Shown one piece after another: positions 34,317 to 43,464 of a stretch of 64,000 nt of DNA (position 1 is the first letter of the stretch; each line of letters opens with the position of its first letter). Source of the DNA: Chitinophaga sp. Lineage in GTDB: Bacteria; Bacteroidota; Bacteroidia; Chitinophagales; Chitinophagaceae. The notes beneath the pieces were generated by a model, which saw only the letters and a program-made list of their open reading frames with translations, had not been told where the DNA came from and made no database searches. A program made the translations under genes and the position numbers. Location of the stretch: contig NZ_JAFAIX010000004.1 of NCBI RefSeq assembly GCF_019236475.1, forward strand, positions 310,001 to 374,000, read 5' to 3'.

Positions 34317-35341
34317 TATACCCTCCTGAGTTTATATGGATACACTTTCCCAGCAGCCCATTGCGCCACGTATAGGTTCTCATCGTTATCTACACAAACA
34401 TCATGTGGATGCACGAAGATTTTCTCCGCTTGCTGCATCGGTTGTAACTGCTGGTTTTTATACACAGGTGCAGTACCGCCAATATTGGATATTACCTTGT
34501 TGTTTTTATCGAGAATGGTAACAAAGCCACTGCCATTGACACCCATATCTGGAGAGCGTAATACGGCCGCATAGAGATGATCGCCCTTAATCACCGGACG
34601 ACATACACAAGCACCTGGTAGCGATATCACTTCCTGTAACTGGCCACTCATGCTGAAACGCTTAAAACAATTGCGGGTACGGTCTGTTACCAGCAGCGTG
34701 GGATCTCCCTGACGGCGGTCGATACAGATACCATGCGCATTATCTAGATGTGCATCTCCTTCTCCACGACCGCCAAAAGTATGCAGCAGTTTACCATTGC
34801 GATCATAATGCAGGATATACTGTGCACCATAACCATCTGCAATGTAGATATCTCCATTCTCTGCGATGGTAGTTTCAGTAGGGACAAATTCCTCTTTCTT
34901 TTTGTACAGCCCAGTTTCCGCGGGATAGTCTATCGTCATGAGGATTTTGCCATCCATGGTGGTTTTATATACCTGGTGCTTTTCTGTATCCGTGATGAAG
35001 AGGTATTCCGTACCATTTTCATTGGAGAGTGTAAGACCGTGTGCACCTGGAAACTCATGGCCCCAGTAGTCTAACAGCTTACCGGATTTATTGTAAATAA
35101 GGACATTGTTTGTTGTTTCATTGGTGAGCAGGATGATACGTCCTTTCTGGTCTTGTACCATTTCATGACAGTCTTTCACCGGATGCCGACTACTATCCAG
35201 GTTACCCCAGCGGGTATCCAGCGTATAACGCATGCCCTGGTGGCCATATACAGGGCCTTTCGGACGAGCAAAGAGATCACGGGAAATATAAAATGAGGCG
35301 GCAACTAACGTGGATGCCTGTATGAATTTTCTTCTCTCCAT
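34316..35341 (-). CDS. NHL-repeat beta-propeller protein, Tat-type signal
   Basis: 341 residues beginning MERRKFIQASTLVAASFYIS, a twin-arginine signal. The body is a six-blade propeller of the NHL type, with repeats such as HGLTLSNENGTEYLFITDTE, IAENGDIYIADGYGAQYI, GRGEGDAHLDNAHGICID and VHPHDVCVDNDENLYVAQWA. It should fold in the cytoplasm and be exported to the periplasm. Such propellers serve as binding or lyase scaffolds; no catalytic set is clear. It is third in the four-gene set, 13 bases after the DUF1501 gene and overlapping the next gene by one base. Confidence 0.82.
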   Translation of the reverse strand: MERRKFIQASTLVAASFYISRDLFARPKGPVYGHQGMRYTLDTRWGNLDSSRHPVKDCHEMVQDQKGRIILLTNETTNNVLIYNKSGKLLDYWGHEFPGAHGLTLSNENGTEYLFITDTEKHQVYKTTMDGKILMTIDYPAETGLYKKKEEFVPTETTIAENGDIYIADGYGAQYILHYDRNGKLLHTFGGRGEGDAHLDNAHGICIDRRQGDPTLLVTDRTRNCFKRFSMSGQLQEVISLPGACVCRPVIKGDHLYAAVLRSPDMGVNGSGFVTILDKNNKVISNIGGTAPVYKNQQLQPMQQAEKIFVHPHDVCVDNDENLYVAQWAAGKVYPYKLRRV

Positions 35342-35354
35342 TAATACTTTAATT

Positions 35355-36809
35355 TTAGGCCATTAGCCCTGGTAAAACTTTTCCGGCAACGTCCGTGAGG
35401 CGGTAACGTCGGCCTTGGTGTTTGAATGTAAGTTTTTCATGGTCTAGTCCCATGAGGTGTAATACAGTGGCGTGGAAATCGTGTACGTGAACAGGATCTT
35501 TCACAATATTGTAGCCGAACTCGTCGGTTTCACCGTAAACGATGCCTGGTTTTACGCCACCGCCGGCCATCCAGATGGAAAAGCAGCGTGGGTGATGATC
35601 GCGGCCGTAGTTTTCGGCGGTCATTTTACCCTGGCAATAGTTCGTTCTGCCAAATTCACCACCCCATATGACGAGTGTTTCATCGAGGAGTCCGCGTTGT
35701 TTGAGATCGGTGATGAGTGCCGCGGAGGCGCGGTCTACATCCTTTGCTTGGCCTGCCATTTCATTCGGGAGGTTGCCATGTTGATCCCATCCTTGGTGAT
35801 AGAGTTGTACGAAACGTACCCCACTTTCGGAGAGCTTTCTTGCCAGCAGGCAATTGGCCGCAAAAGTTCCAGGAACAAGGCATTCCGGCCCATACATCTT
35901 GATGATATCATCCGATTCTTTGGAGAGATCAGTAAGCTCTGGTACCGCTGTTTGCATACGATACGCCATCTCATATTGCTGGATCTTGGTATTGATTTCG
36001 GGATCACCAAAATCTTTGTACGACTGATCATTCAGTGCAGCCAACTGGTCGAGCATCTGACGGCGGTTAGCCATATTGATACCTTCAGGATTGTTGAGAT
36101 ACAATACCGGGTTATCGCCGCTGCTGAATTGCACGCCTTGGTGGATACTATCTAGGAAGCCGTTGGACCAGAGTTTGGAATATACGCCTTGTCCATTGCC
36201 TTTACCACGTGATAACAATACACAGAAAGCAGGGAGATTTTTATTTTCACTACCGAGGCCATAACTCATCCAGGAACCAAAGCTGGCGCGGTTTCCCTGT
36301 TGTGCGCCTGTTTGGAAGAAGGTAAGGGCCGGATCGTGGTTAATTGCTTCGGTAAACATGGACCGAACGATGCAGATATCATCTACGATTTGCGCCGTGT
36401 GTGGAAAGAGATCGCTGACCCATGCCCTGGCTTCTCCGTATTGCTTGAAATCATAGTAAGAGCCTACCAGCGGAAAGGAGGTCTGTCCTGCGGTCATGCC
36501 TGTCAATCGTTGTCCCATGCGAATGGATGCCGGTAGGTCCTGGCCCATCATCTCTCGCAGCTTAGGTTTGTAGTCGAAGCTCTCTAACTGAGAGGGCGCG
36601 CCATTCTGGAACAAGTAAATGATTCTTTTAGCTTTGGGAGCAAAGTGTGGTATACCGGGGATGAAGGGCGCTTCATTGGCATTGCTTTTCCCGAAAAGGT
36701 CGGGGATGAGCAATGACCCAAGTGCCACGCTACCGATACCTAAACTGAGCCGCGACAAGAATTTCCGGCGGTTCATATTCAGGTGATGCTCCATGAATTC
36801 GTTTTTCAT
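35355..36809 (-). CDS. DUF1501 protein (Tat-exported, sulfatase/phosphatase-like fold)
   Basis: 484 residues. Twin-arginine signal NRRKFLSRLSLGIGSVALGS after a short leader (start ATG at 36809; the Met nearer the RR motif is an alternative). Conserved DUF1501 segments are visible: KRIIYLFQNGAPSQLESFDY, FPLVGSYYDF, INHDPALTFFQTGAQQGNRA, ASFGSWMSYGLGSENKNLPA, WDQHGNLPN, ETLVIWGGEFGRTNYCQG, DHHPRCFSIWMAGGGVKPG. The family belongs to the alkaline-phosphatase-like superfamily but has no assigned reaction. It always travels with DUF1549/DUF1553 cytochrome proteins, as here (next gene upstream, 53 bases). Confidence 0.92.
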   Translation of the reverse strand: MKNEFMEHHLNMNRRKFLSRLSLGIGSVALGSLLIPDLFGKSNANEAPFIPGIPHFAPKAKRIIYLFQNGAPSQLESFDYKPKLREMMGQDLPASIRMGQRLTGMTAGQTSFPLVGSYYDFKQYGEARAWVSDLFPHTAQIVDDICIVRSMFTEAINHDPALTFFQTGAQQGNRASFGSWMSYGLGSENKNLPAFCVLLSRGKGNGQGVYSKLWSNGFLDSIHQGVQFSSGDNPVLYLNNPEGINMANRRQMLDQLAALNDQSYKDFGDPEINTKIQQYEMAYRMQTAVPELTDLSKESDDIIKMYGPECLVPGTFAANCLLARKLSESGVRFVQLYHQGWDQHGNLPNEMAGQAKDVDRASAALITDLKQRGLLDETLVIWGGEFGRTNYCQGKMTAENYGRDHHPRCFSIWMAGGGVKPGIVYGETDEFGYNIVKDPVHVHDFHATVLHLMGLDHEKLTFKHQGRRYRLTDVAGKVLPGLMA

Positions 36810-36862
36810 CGTGTCATTTTTTAAGAGAGAATGATGGTGAAGCGGATATTATCATCGCCCGT

Positions 36863-39181
36863 CTATGTTTTGGATAGTGTTTCTTCCATGTTATAAATGG
36901 TGGTGATCACTTGCATCATAGCTGCCCAGGAGGCTTGATCCAGGTTGGTTGCCATCGGGTATTCTCCATGGTTCAACAGTTTGGCAGCATTAGCCGGTTC
37001 CTTTTTATAATATGCTTGTTGTTGTTCAAAGTATTTGAGCAAGAGCGCGGTTTCTTGCGTTTGTGGAGTGCGGCAAACGATCTGGTGAAAGGCCTGTTGT
37101 ATATGTTGCTCTGTGCTACCACCTTGTTGTATTAGTCGGGAGGCCAATACTCTCGATGCTTCCAATACCGTTGGATCATTGAGCATCATGAGCGCCTGTA
37201 GTGGCGTATTGGTGGTGGAGCGTTTTACTTCGCATTGATCACGATTGCTGGCATCGAATATCATCATCGATGGTGGTGGTACCGTTCTTTTGATGAAGGT
37301 ATAGAGCCCGCGACGGTAAAGACTTTGGCCATGATCCTGGCGGTAGGTACTCAACTGTCCGCGGCCAGAAGTGGCTTGTTCCCATAAGCCTTTAGGCTGA
37401 TAAGGTTTTACACTGGGACCTCCCACCTCATGTACCAGTAGGCCACTGCTTTGTAACACAAGATCGCGCACTGTTTCTGCTGGTAGGCGGAAACGTGGTC
37501 CTCTGGACAGGTATATATTCTCTGGATCTGCCTTTAGCTTCTCCTTCGTGACCACCGCCGATTGACGATAGGTAGCAGACATCACCAATTGTTTTACTAA
37601 TCTTTTGATGTTCCAGCCATGTTGCTCGAAATCCACTGCCAGCCAATCGAGTAGCGCAGGGTTGGTAGGCAAATCTCCCTGCATGCCAAAATCTCCTGTG
37701 CTCTTTACGATCCCTCTACCAAAAAATTCCTGCCATACTTGGTTTACCATTACACGAGCAGTAAGTGGGTTCTTAGCGTCGAATAGCCACTTGGCGAGCC
37801 CCAACCTGTTGGCCGGATAGCTAGCTGTGCTAAAAGGTAAAATGGCATGCGGTGTACCAGGTGTCACTTCAATAGTGGGATTATCGTAGTTGCCACGGCC
37901 TAAAACAAATGTCTTTCTCGCTGTATCTCTTTCGCCCATGATGGATACGATTAATCTGGCCGTATCCTGTTTGTTGAGAAAGTGGAGTATCCCTTGAAGA
38001 TCCTCTTTAGTGATCTCCATAAAAGGCTTTTTAGCGTATGTTTCCGGCCCTCCTACAGTAGATTCCAGTCCTACTTCTTTCACATTGTTAAAGAAGGCAA
38101 ACAGTTGGTAATATTCTTTCTGTGAGAAGGGATCATACTTATGGTCGTGGCAGTGCGCGCATTCAATAGTGACACCTAATAAACTTTTCCCGAAGGTATT
38201 GGTGCGGTCGGTTACATATTCGATGCGGTATTCTTCATCAATAACGCCGCCTTCTTCCGTGATTTTGTGGTTGCGATTGAACCCAGAGGCCAACAGTTGT
38301 TCGCGGGTGGCATTGGGGATCATATCTCCGGCTATTTGCCAGGTCACAAAATCTTTATAGGAAAGGTTAGTGTTAAAAGCATGAATTACCCAGTCGCGCC
38401 AAGGCCACATGCTCCGGTAGTTATCGTCTTGGTAGCCGTGGGAATCTGCATAGCGGGCTACGTCCATCCAGTGAACAGCCATTTTCTCGCCATAGGCGCT
38501 GTCTTGTAGCAGTTCGTCTACCATTCGTTCATACCCTTTGTCGCTGGTATCTTTCGCAAAGCGCTCCATGCGTTCAAGGGTGGGAGGTAGGCCGGTGAGA
38601 TCAAGACTAAGACGTTTCAACAAGCGTTCATGATCCGCAACAGGATTGGGAGCAAGACCTTTCTCCGACATCTTTGCTAGCGTGAAAAAGTCGATCGCGT
38701 TGCGGGCCCATTTGCGGTCTGTTACCGTAGGTAGCGCAGGCGATACCGGTAAAACAAACGCCCAGTGCGGTTTGTATTTAGCGCCTTGTTTGATCCATTT
38801 TTCAATGAGTTTCACTTCAAAACTGCTGAGTGTCAAATTGCTTGCTGGTGGTGGCATGCGCATGGAAGTGTCCGTAGAGCTGATGCGTTGGTATACTGCT
38901 GAAGCCATGGGATTGCCAGGCACCAGGGCATGCATATTGGGCGCATCTTTCAATGCTTTGTAGGCGCTGTCTCCAATATCCAGGCGTAATCCCGCTTCGC
39001 GTTTGTTGGCATCGGGGCCATGACAGGCGAAGCATTTGTCGGACAGTATCGGCCGTATGTGGAAGTTATAATCCACTATTTCAGGCATCTTTTCAGACGA
39101 CTGCTCCTGTGCATCGGGATGGTTGCAGGCCGTAAAGAGGGTAATGATGCACGCGGCAGCATTTACATAACGTTGGAACAT
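36863..39181 (-). CDS. Planctomycete-type cytochrome c / DUF1549 / DUF1553 lipoprotein
   Basis: 772 residues from the ATG at 39181 (a TTG seven codons earlier is less likely). A lipoprotein signal ends in LFTAC (Cys19). The PSCyt1 domain has the haem motif CFACH at about residue 50-55 with GPDANKREAGLRLD. DUF1549 spans about 140-350 (FFTLAKMSEKGLAPNP, RLSLDLTGLPPT, YGEKMAVHWMDVARYADSHG, ECAHCHDHKYDPFSQKEYY - a second CxxCH). DUF1553 spans about 440-700 (NRLGLAKWLFDAKNPLTARV, VNQVWQEFFGRGIVKSTGDF). It is the first gene of the set and probably oxidises an exported substrate in concert with the DUF1501 protein; the substrate is not known. Confidence 0.92.
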   Translation of the reverse strand: MFQRYVNAAACIITLFTACNHPDAQEQSSEKMPEIVDYNFHIRPILSDKCFACHGPDANKREAGLRLDIGDSAYKALKDAPNMHALVPGNPMASAVYQRISSTDTSMRMPPPASNLTLSSFEVKLIEKWIKQGAKYKPHWAFVLPVSPALPTVTDRKWARNAIDFFTLAKMSEKGLAPNPVADHERLLKRLSLDLTGLPPTLERMERFAKDTSDKGYERMVDELLQDSAYGEKMAVHWMDVARYADSHGYQDDNYRSMWPWRDWVIHAFNTNLSYKDFVTWQIAGDMIPNATREQLLASGFNRNHKITEEGGVIDEEYRIEYVTDRTNTFGKSLLGVTIECAHCHDHKYDPFSQKEYYQLFAFFNNVKEVGLESTVGGPETYAKKPFMEITKEDLQGILHFLNKQDTARLIVSIMGERDTARKTFVLGRGNYDNPTIEVTPGTPHAILPFSTASYPANRLGLAKWLFDAKNPLTARVMVNQVWQEFFGRGIVKSTGDFGMQGDLPTNPALLDWLAVDFEQHGWNIKRLVKQLVMSATYRQSAVVTKEKLKADPENIYLSRGPRFRLPAETVRDLVLQSSGLLVHEVGGPSVKPYQPKGLWEQATSGRGQLSTYRQDHGQSLYRRGLYTFIKRTVPPPSMMIFDASNRDQCEVKRSTTNTPLQALMMLNDPTVLEASRVLASRLIQQGGSTEQHIQQAFHQIVCRTPQTQETALLLKYFEQQQAYYKKEPANAAKLLNHGEYPMATNLDQASWAAMMQVITTIYNMEETLSKT

Positions 39182-39607
39182 AATATTATTTCGGATATAC
39201 AATTGTTCACTTAAATCCGGATGGCACTCGTCTCCCTATACTATACAATACTATTCTATACTCTACACCAAATGCTTGGAGAGTTATGCTATTTTGATTT
39301 TGATCGATGCTTTCTTTGCTGTTTTAGCTAACCAACTATATATTCATATGTATGAACATATTCAAATATAGTGTTTCTAATTGCAAATCCATGGGTGGTG
39401 GTAATTTTTTTGAAGAACGGTAAAAACTGATATCTAGTTTCACCAGGGAATGATGTGGCTTTATGGGGGGATGGGGTAATATTAAGCGTTAATCGCGCAG
39501 GAAAAAGATAAGGAAGCAAAGAAGGTGAAGGCGGCGTTTGAAGAAGCGTGGAAATATGCAGATGTGGAAATAGTATCTTCTTCCAGTATGCCTCTGGGTA
39601 ATTGATC
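39182..39607. other. Intergenic region upstream of the cytochrome operon
   Basis: 426 bases. It holds AT-rich direct repeats of CTATACTA/CTATACTC (about 39236-39265), which may be the promoter region of the minus-strand cytochrome operon. A palindrome TTCATA-TG-TATGAA lies at 39343-39356. A short reading frame that looks like a gene tail lies at 39486-39605. No full gene was found. Confidence 0.5.
39486..39605 (+). pseudogene. Possible gene tail (remnant)
   Basis: A 39-codon frame after an in-frame stop, without start, reads AQEKDKEAKKVKAAFEEAWK then YADVEIVSSSSMPLGN. The amphipathic helix with AFEEAWKYADVEI resembles the end of the TPR-type proteins common in Bacteroidota. It may be the last piece of a deleted gene; chance cannot be excluded. 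Confidence 0.35.
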
Positions 39608-40399
39608 TCATATTGCACCCAGGAAATGCTTGACAATAGCCGTAAACCGCGCTGCTTGGTCTATATGCAAACTATGTCCCGCTTCCGCGATTTGTGCTAT
39701 TTGCATCCCAGGGTTCAACTGCTGTAATTCTTCTGCAACAACAGATGTAACCACGCCCTTATCGCCCAATACCAATAAACTTGGGATATTGATTTTACGC
39801 ACTAACTGCTTAAAATCAGGATTAGGTGGCGTGAGCACCTCAAACGCTTTCATACTGGTTTGCAATCGTGCTTTTGAGTACAGCTCAATGAGCTCCGCTG
39901 AGCGATGAGGATGCCTTGCGCGTGCGGCAGCCATTACTTCTTCCAGGGGCTTTTCTAGCATCTGTTGATGTTGATCTGCAATATCACTTTCGTGTACTGT
40001 CTGCTGCATTTGTGGACTCAGAAATGTAGGATCAGCTAATATTACACCGCGGAGTAGATTTGGTTTGTGGGCGGCCACTACAGCGGCCGTCATGCCACCC
40101 ATAGAGTGCCCGATCAGCATGGGAGCTTGAAGTCTCAATACATTTATCAAACCAATAACATCATTGGCCAGATCTGCATATTGGTATCCAACGTCGGGGA
40201 CACTGGATTGGCCATGCCCTCTAGCATCCGGCATGATCACATCATAGTCTTTTTCCAGTTCACGTGCTAGTGGCGTCCAGCATAAACCATCCGTCATTAA
40301 GCCATGGAGTAGGATGACAGGTGGTTTGTTACCTCCGGTGCTGGTGTAGTGTATATGTATGTTGTTTGCTTCGCAGACACGGGTTTGCCAGTTGGCCAT
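39608..40399 (-). CDS. Alpha/beta hydrolase
   Basis: 263 residues with the full alpha/beta-hydrolase pattern. VILLHGLMTDGLCW gives the oxyanion HG motif. The nucleophile elbow is LIGHSMGGM (Ser about 98), the acid is near LLVLGDKGVV (Asp ~218), and the catalytic His is in EAGHSLHID (about 245). A short lid of about 60 residues lies between. No signal peptide, so cytoplasmic. The group includes esterases, haloalkane dehalogenase-like enzymes and hydrolases of aromatic degradation; substrate unclear. The next gene on the same strand upstream ends 84 bases away behind a terminator, so it is an independent unit. Confidence 0.88.
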   Translation of the reverse strand: MANWQTRVCEANNIHIHYTSTGGNKPPVILLHGLMTDGLCWTPLARELEKDYDVIMPDARGHGQSSVPDVGYQYADLANDVIGLINVLRLQAPMLIGHSMGGMTAAVVAAHKPNLLRGVILADPTFLSPQMQQTVHESDIADQHQQMLEKPLEEVMAAARARHPHRSAELIELYSKARLQTSMKAFEVLTPPNPDFKQLVRKINIPSLLVLGDKGVVTSVVAEELQQLNPGMQIAQIAEAGHSLHIDQAARFTAIVKHFLGAI

Positions 40400-40450
40400 T
40401 CGCTATTTTTTTATGGCTTTAAGTTGCAAGATATAGTTAAACATACAATA

Positions 40451-40481
40451 AAAAATCATAGTCCTGGACGCTGTGATTTTT
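40451..40481 (-). terminator. Terminator of the lanthipeptide operon
   Basis: Arms 40451-40461 and 40471-40481 pair over 11 positions with one G-T wobble; on the minus strand the stem ends in a T run continuing as TTATTG. It follows the GT51 gene stop by 2 bases. Confidence 0.75.
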
Positions 40482-40483
40482 AT

Positions 40484-42196
40484 CTACTCAATTTCAACGG
40501 TGAAATTTTCCCATCTTTTTGAGAATACCACCTGCTTCGGTAAGGTGTTATAAGCCTTTGCGGTGAGGATACCATTTTGTTGTAGAAAATTGGAAATATT
40601 CCTGCAATAGGTCGATAGATTCACCTGTAATTGCTGGGATCGGATTAACAAAGCATCATTGAAATAAACAGGACGTGGTAAAATATAGGTGAGCACAATA
40701 CAATCCACTGCATGCAGTTCATCCAACTGCTTCCCAAAATAGTAATTGGCGGCCTCTTTTATGCCGTAAATATTCGGACCGAACTCCACTATTTGCAAAT
40801 AAATATCCAGGATACGTGATTTCGTTACTCCTGCATGATTTTCCAGTAATAAGCTGATTAACACTTCTTCAAATTTTCTGACCAGGGATTTATCTGCTGC
40901 GAGGAATAGATTCCTGATTAATTGCATCGTGATGGTACTGCCGCCCCGGGAGAATTTTTTTTCCTTCAAATTGGTAACAATAGACCGGCCAATAAAATAG
41001 GGATCTACGCCTTTGTGGTGAAGAAATGACGGATCTTCGCAGAATATAATAATCTTTCTTAACAGTTGATACGTGTCTGCCTGCTCATACTTATTAAAAT
41101 AACCATTTTTTACCCGCAGCTTTCTGACGGCCAATCCATCCTTGAATACCAACTGCGAGAAGGGATAATTTAACCGATCCAGCTTTAAAGCCGCTAAATC
41201 TCCCGCTTTAAAATCATAGTCCTGTATGAATACATCAAATTTATGGCCGAGTATATTATCTAAATTCAGTCCCAGATTAGCGATAAGGGTAATGCCTCCT
41301 TCATATTGTATATTTTTAATGTCAGTGCTGAGATAGGGCAATATCCAGGCTAACGTTGATTTGTCCAGTCGGGTGGCAAAAACGGCATTCAATACTTTTG
41401 ATGCAGCATAGGTAAGCGTATTGGATATCTTAACAGGCATATCACCTATCACGATATTCATATCATTTTCAATAGTAGTTTGATCAATTTTTACCTGATC
41501 TTCCAGGTGAAAACCAGCGATAGATATCGGGGTGGGAGATAGTTTGCGGGTATGACAGGTAAGCCCCCGGCCGTCCAGCGTATATTTCAGTAACAGTTGC
41601 TCACTGCTATGCTGTAGTATACTTGTTATATCCATGTTTTCTGCATGGATATAGTCACCGTCGATATGTGCGTTTCCTTTTATGGTAATGGCATTGTTCG
41701 AAGGTATCATGTCTCCTTTGAAATATAGTTTTTCATTCCGAAACAGGAAATTAAATTGGAACACATGATTCCTTACGCTCAATTGCTGCAGGATGAAGGA
41801 TTTCCAGGTTAATTTATTCAGTTCAATACAGGTGGATGGCTGGAAGTATCGATTTAAGCAGAAATGGATAAGCGCGATAAAATTTTTTTTAGGGAGACGC
41901 GAAGTCCGCTGGTCCATTGCTGTTGCTTGTTGCGCAGGTTGTTGCATGATTTCCACGTTACCGCATTTTACGCCTGTAATACGGAATCGTTTCCTTGCAA
42001 GCAGCATCAGTATGGGATTGTTGACTGTTATCTCTACGATATCGATGTTGGTCTGCCACGTATTGAAGGCAATACAGGCCTCCCGTAATATTACTTTGCC
42101 TGGGAAGCGATACCTGATCCTATTGTAACGCACCTGTATGCGGGACGGGATCAATTTATGAATAAGCTTTTGGAATATTGGCTGCAGTACTTTCAT
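40484..42196 (-). CDS. GT51 peptidoglycan transglycosylase with AsmA-like N-terminal region
   Basis: 570 residues. The C-terminal 200 are a GT51 domain. Motif I is FCEDPSFLHHKGVDP with the catalytic Glu ~387. The next motif is RGGSTITMQLIRNLFL (about 417-432), and then RILDIYLQIVEFGPNIYGI (461-479) and YYFGKQ. It lacks a transpeptidase domain, so it polymerises lipid II only. The first ~340 residues are strand-rich and resemble AsmA-like chains (ILREACIAFNTWQTNIDIVE, KGNAHIDGDYIHAENMDI); no clear N-terminal membrane anchor is seen. It is the last gene of the lanthipeptide operon and overlaps the preceding gene by one base (TGATG). Placement beside LanBC suggests a role in self-protection or growth under lantibiotic attack on lipid II; this is inference. 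Confidence 0.85.
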   Translation of the reverse strand: MKVLQPIFQKLIHKLIPSRIQVRYNRIRYRFPGKVILREACIAFNTWQTNIDIVEITVNNPILMLLARKRFRITGVKCGNVEIMQQPAQQATAMDQRTSRLPKKNFIALIHFCLNRYFQPSTCIELNKLTWKSFILQQLSVRNHVFQFNFLFRNEKLYFKGDMIPSNNAITIKGNAHIDGDYIHAENMDITSILQHSSEQLLLKYTLDGRGLTCHTRKLSPTPISIAGFHLEDQVKIDQTTIENDMNIVIGDMPVKISNTLTYAASKVLNAVFATRLDKSTLAWILPYLSTDIKNIQYEGGITLIANLGLNLDNILGHKFDVFIQDYDFKAGDLAALKLDRLNYPFSQLVFKDGLAVRKLRVKNGYFNKYEQADTYQLLRKIIIFCEDPSFLHHKGVDPYFIGRSIVTNLKEKKFSRGGSTITMQLIRNLFLAADKSLVRKFEEVLISLLLENHAGVTKSRILDIYLQIVEFGPNIYGIKEAANYYFGKQLDELHAVDCIVLTYILPRPVYFNDALLIRSQQLQVNLSTYCRNISNFLQQNGILTAKAYNTLPKQVVFSKRWENFTVEIE

Positions 42197-43446
42197 CAGA
42201 TGGATAATTTTTCCTTATGTACTGCTAATTGATCGAATGCCCGTCGAATAACATGGATTCTGTTCGCTCCCTTCCTGTCTTCTTTGCCCGGAGAATTACT
42301 AAGCACCGTGGTTACAGGCATCAACAGCATTTTGTAGATAGTCTGTTTTGATAGCAAATAGTCCAGGTTGTCTGGGGTGATTCTATCTTCCATCTGCAAC
42401 AGCGATTCATAAAAAGATGGAAATATTACCAGCAATGATGCGCTGGAAAAGGAGCTTATCCAAAACCGGTGGCTGGTAATGGGAAATGACTGTCCAAAGT
42501 CTGCACAGCCTATACATAAACAATCGGCTCCTTCCTCTGCGGCTTCTCTGATATTGGATAACAAATACCCTAATTCGGCATCGGTAAGGAAATTAAATGG
42601 CGCTCTGGCTATGATAAAGCATTCCAACCCTTGCTGAATTATCTGGGTAATGCGTTGATGCAGATTGGTAGCAGGAATGGCATTCAGATCTGTAATATAT
42701 GCAGGACATCCCTTATTGGATGCCGGTTCTATGGTCAGTACCGGGAGTTTAAATGGCTCTTCTATATTCGTGATAGGTGCCTTTTCGTGACGACTCCCTA
42801 GCTGCTGATAGTACGTACTGAGTGTGGAAAGGCTAGCAATCTCTGCTGAAATTCGCTGAAAATGCCTCGTTACCGCGCCTGGTTCATTATTTCTTTCAGT
42901 AGTATCTGAATAGCCAAATTCTTTTTGTTTTGAAATAAATGGATGCAGGAGAAATATTTTTTCTGATATTTCCCAAAATTTCAAATCAGCAGCATCGCTC
43001 GCCGTGAAGCTGGCATCCAGTATCTGATCGTAAAATTTTTTGAATACCACACAAAATTGCAAACCTGTAAATCTTTCTATCCAGCATAGTTTTTCTGTTA
43101 CAGGAACAAAGCCCTGGAACCAACTAACACCTCCTAGCAGGGCATCTGCCTGTAATAACTGGCATTTCCAGATGGTATCCTGTAGTAGTGTGTGGGAGTA
43201 ATTGGTGGTAAAGTAATGATCGTCTTCACAGATTATTCCATAATCCATGTCCATGGCTTTCATATGGCTAACCACCTGGTGTATCGTCTTCCATAATCCC
43301 ATTCTTCCATTCTCTTCTTCGATGGCCGCTACCACTTCCAGTTGAAATTCATCCCTGCCGACAAATTCAGCGGTGATATGTTCTTTTCGTTCCGGTCGTT
43401 TTTTCAGGTTGATGGCAAATACCGGGATTTGATGCATAGGTTCCAT
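42196..43446 (-). CDS. GT25-like glycosyltransferase
   Basis: 416 residues. The start PVFAINLKKRPERKEHITAE is the GT25 signature, and DYGIICEDDHYF has the metal-binding acidic motif. Beyond about residue 210 a second, longer region (PVLTIEPASNKGCPAYITDL, FIIARAPFNFLTDAELGYLL) is not typical of GT25 enzymes, making this roughly twice the usual length. It probably adds a sugar to a cell-surface glycan or to the peptide. It lies between the M15 peptidase (18 bases) and the GT51 gene (one-base overlap), so it belongs to the operon. Acceptor unknown. Confidence 0.7.
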   Translation of the reverse strand: MEPMHQIPVFAINLKKRPERKEHITAEFVGRDEFQLEVVAAIEEENGRMGLWKTIHQVVSHMKAMDMDYGIICEDDHYFTTNYSHTLLQDTIWKCQLLQADALLGGVSWFQGFVPVTEKLCWIERFTGLQFCVVFKKFYDQILDASFTASDAADLKFWEISEKIFLLHPFISKQKEFGYSDTTERNNEPGAVTRHFQRISAEIASLSTLSTYYQQLGSRHEKAPITNIEEPFKLPVLTIEPASNKGCPAYITDLNAIPATNLHQRITQIIQQGLECFIIARAPFNFLTDAELGYLLSNIREAAEEGADCLCIGCADFGQSFPITSHRFWISSFSSASLLVIFPSFYESLLQMEDRITPDNLDYLLSKQTIYKMLLMPVTTVLSNSPGKEDRKGANRIHVIRRAFDQLAVHKEKLSI

Positions 43447-43464
43447 GATGCGGCGATTTACAGG

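Noticed and set aside
35472-36155. Long open frame on the plus strand (over 220 codons)
   Set aside because: It is antisense to the DUF1501 gene, has no recognisable protein features and reflects codon bias of the real gene.
39328-39636. Minus-strand frame of 102 codons between the hydrolase and cytochrome operon
   Set aside because: Pro/Ser/Leu-rich with no start context, overlaps the end of the hydrolase; looks like chance.
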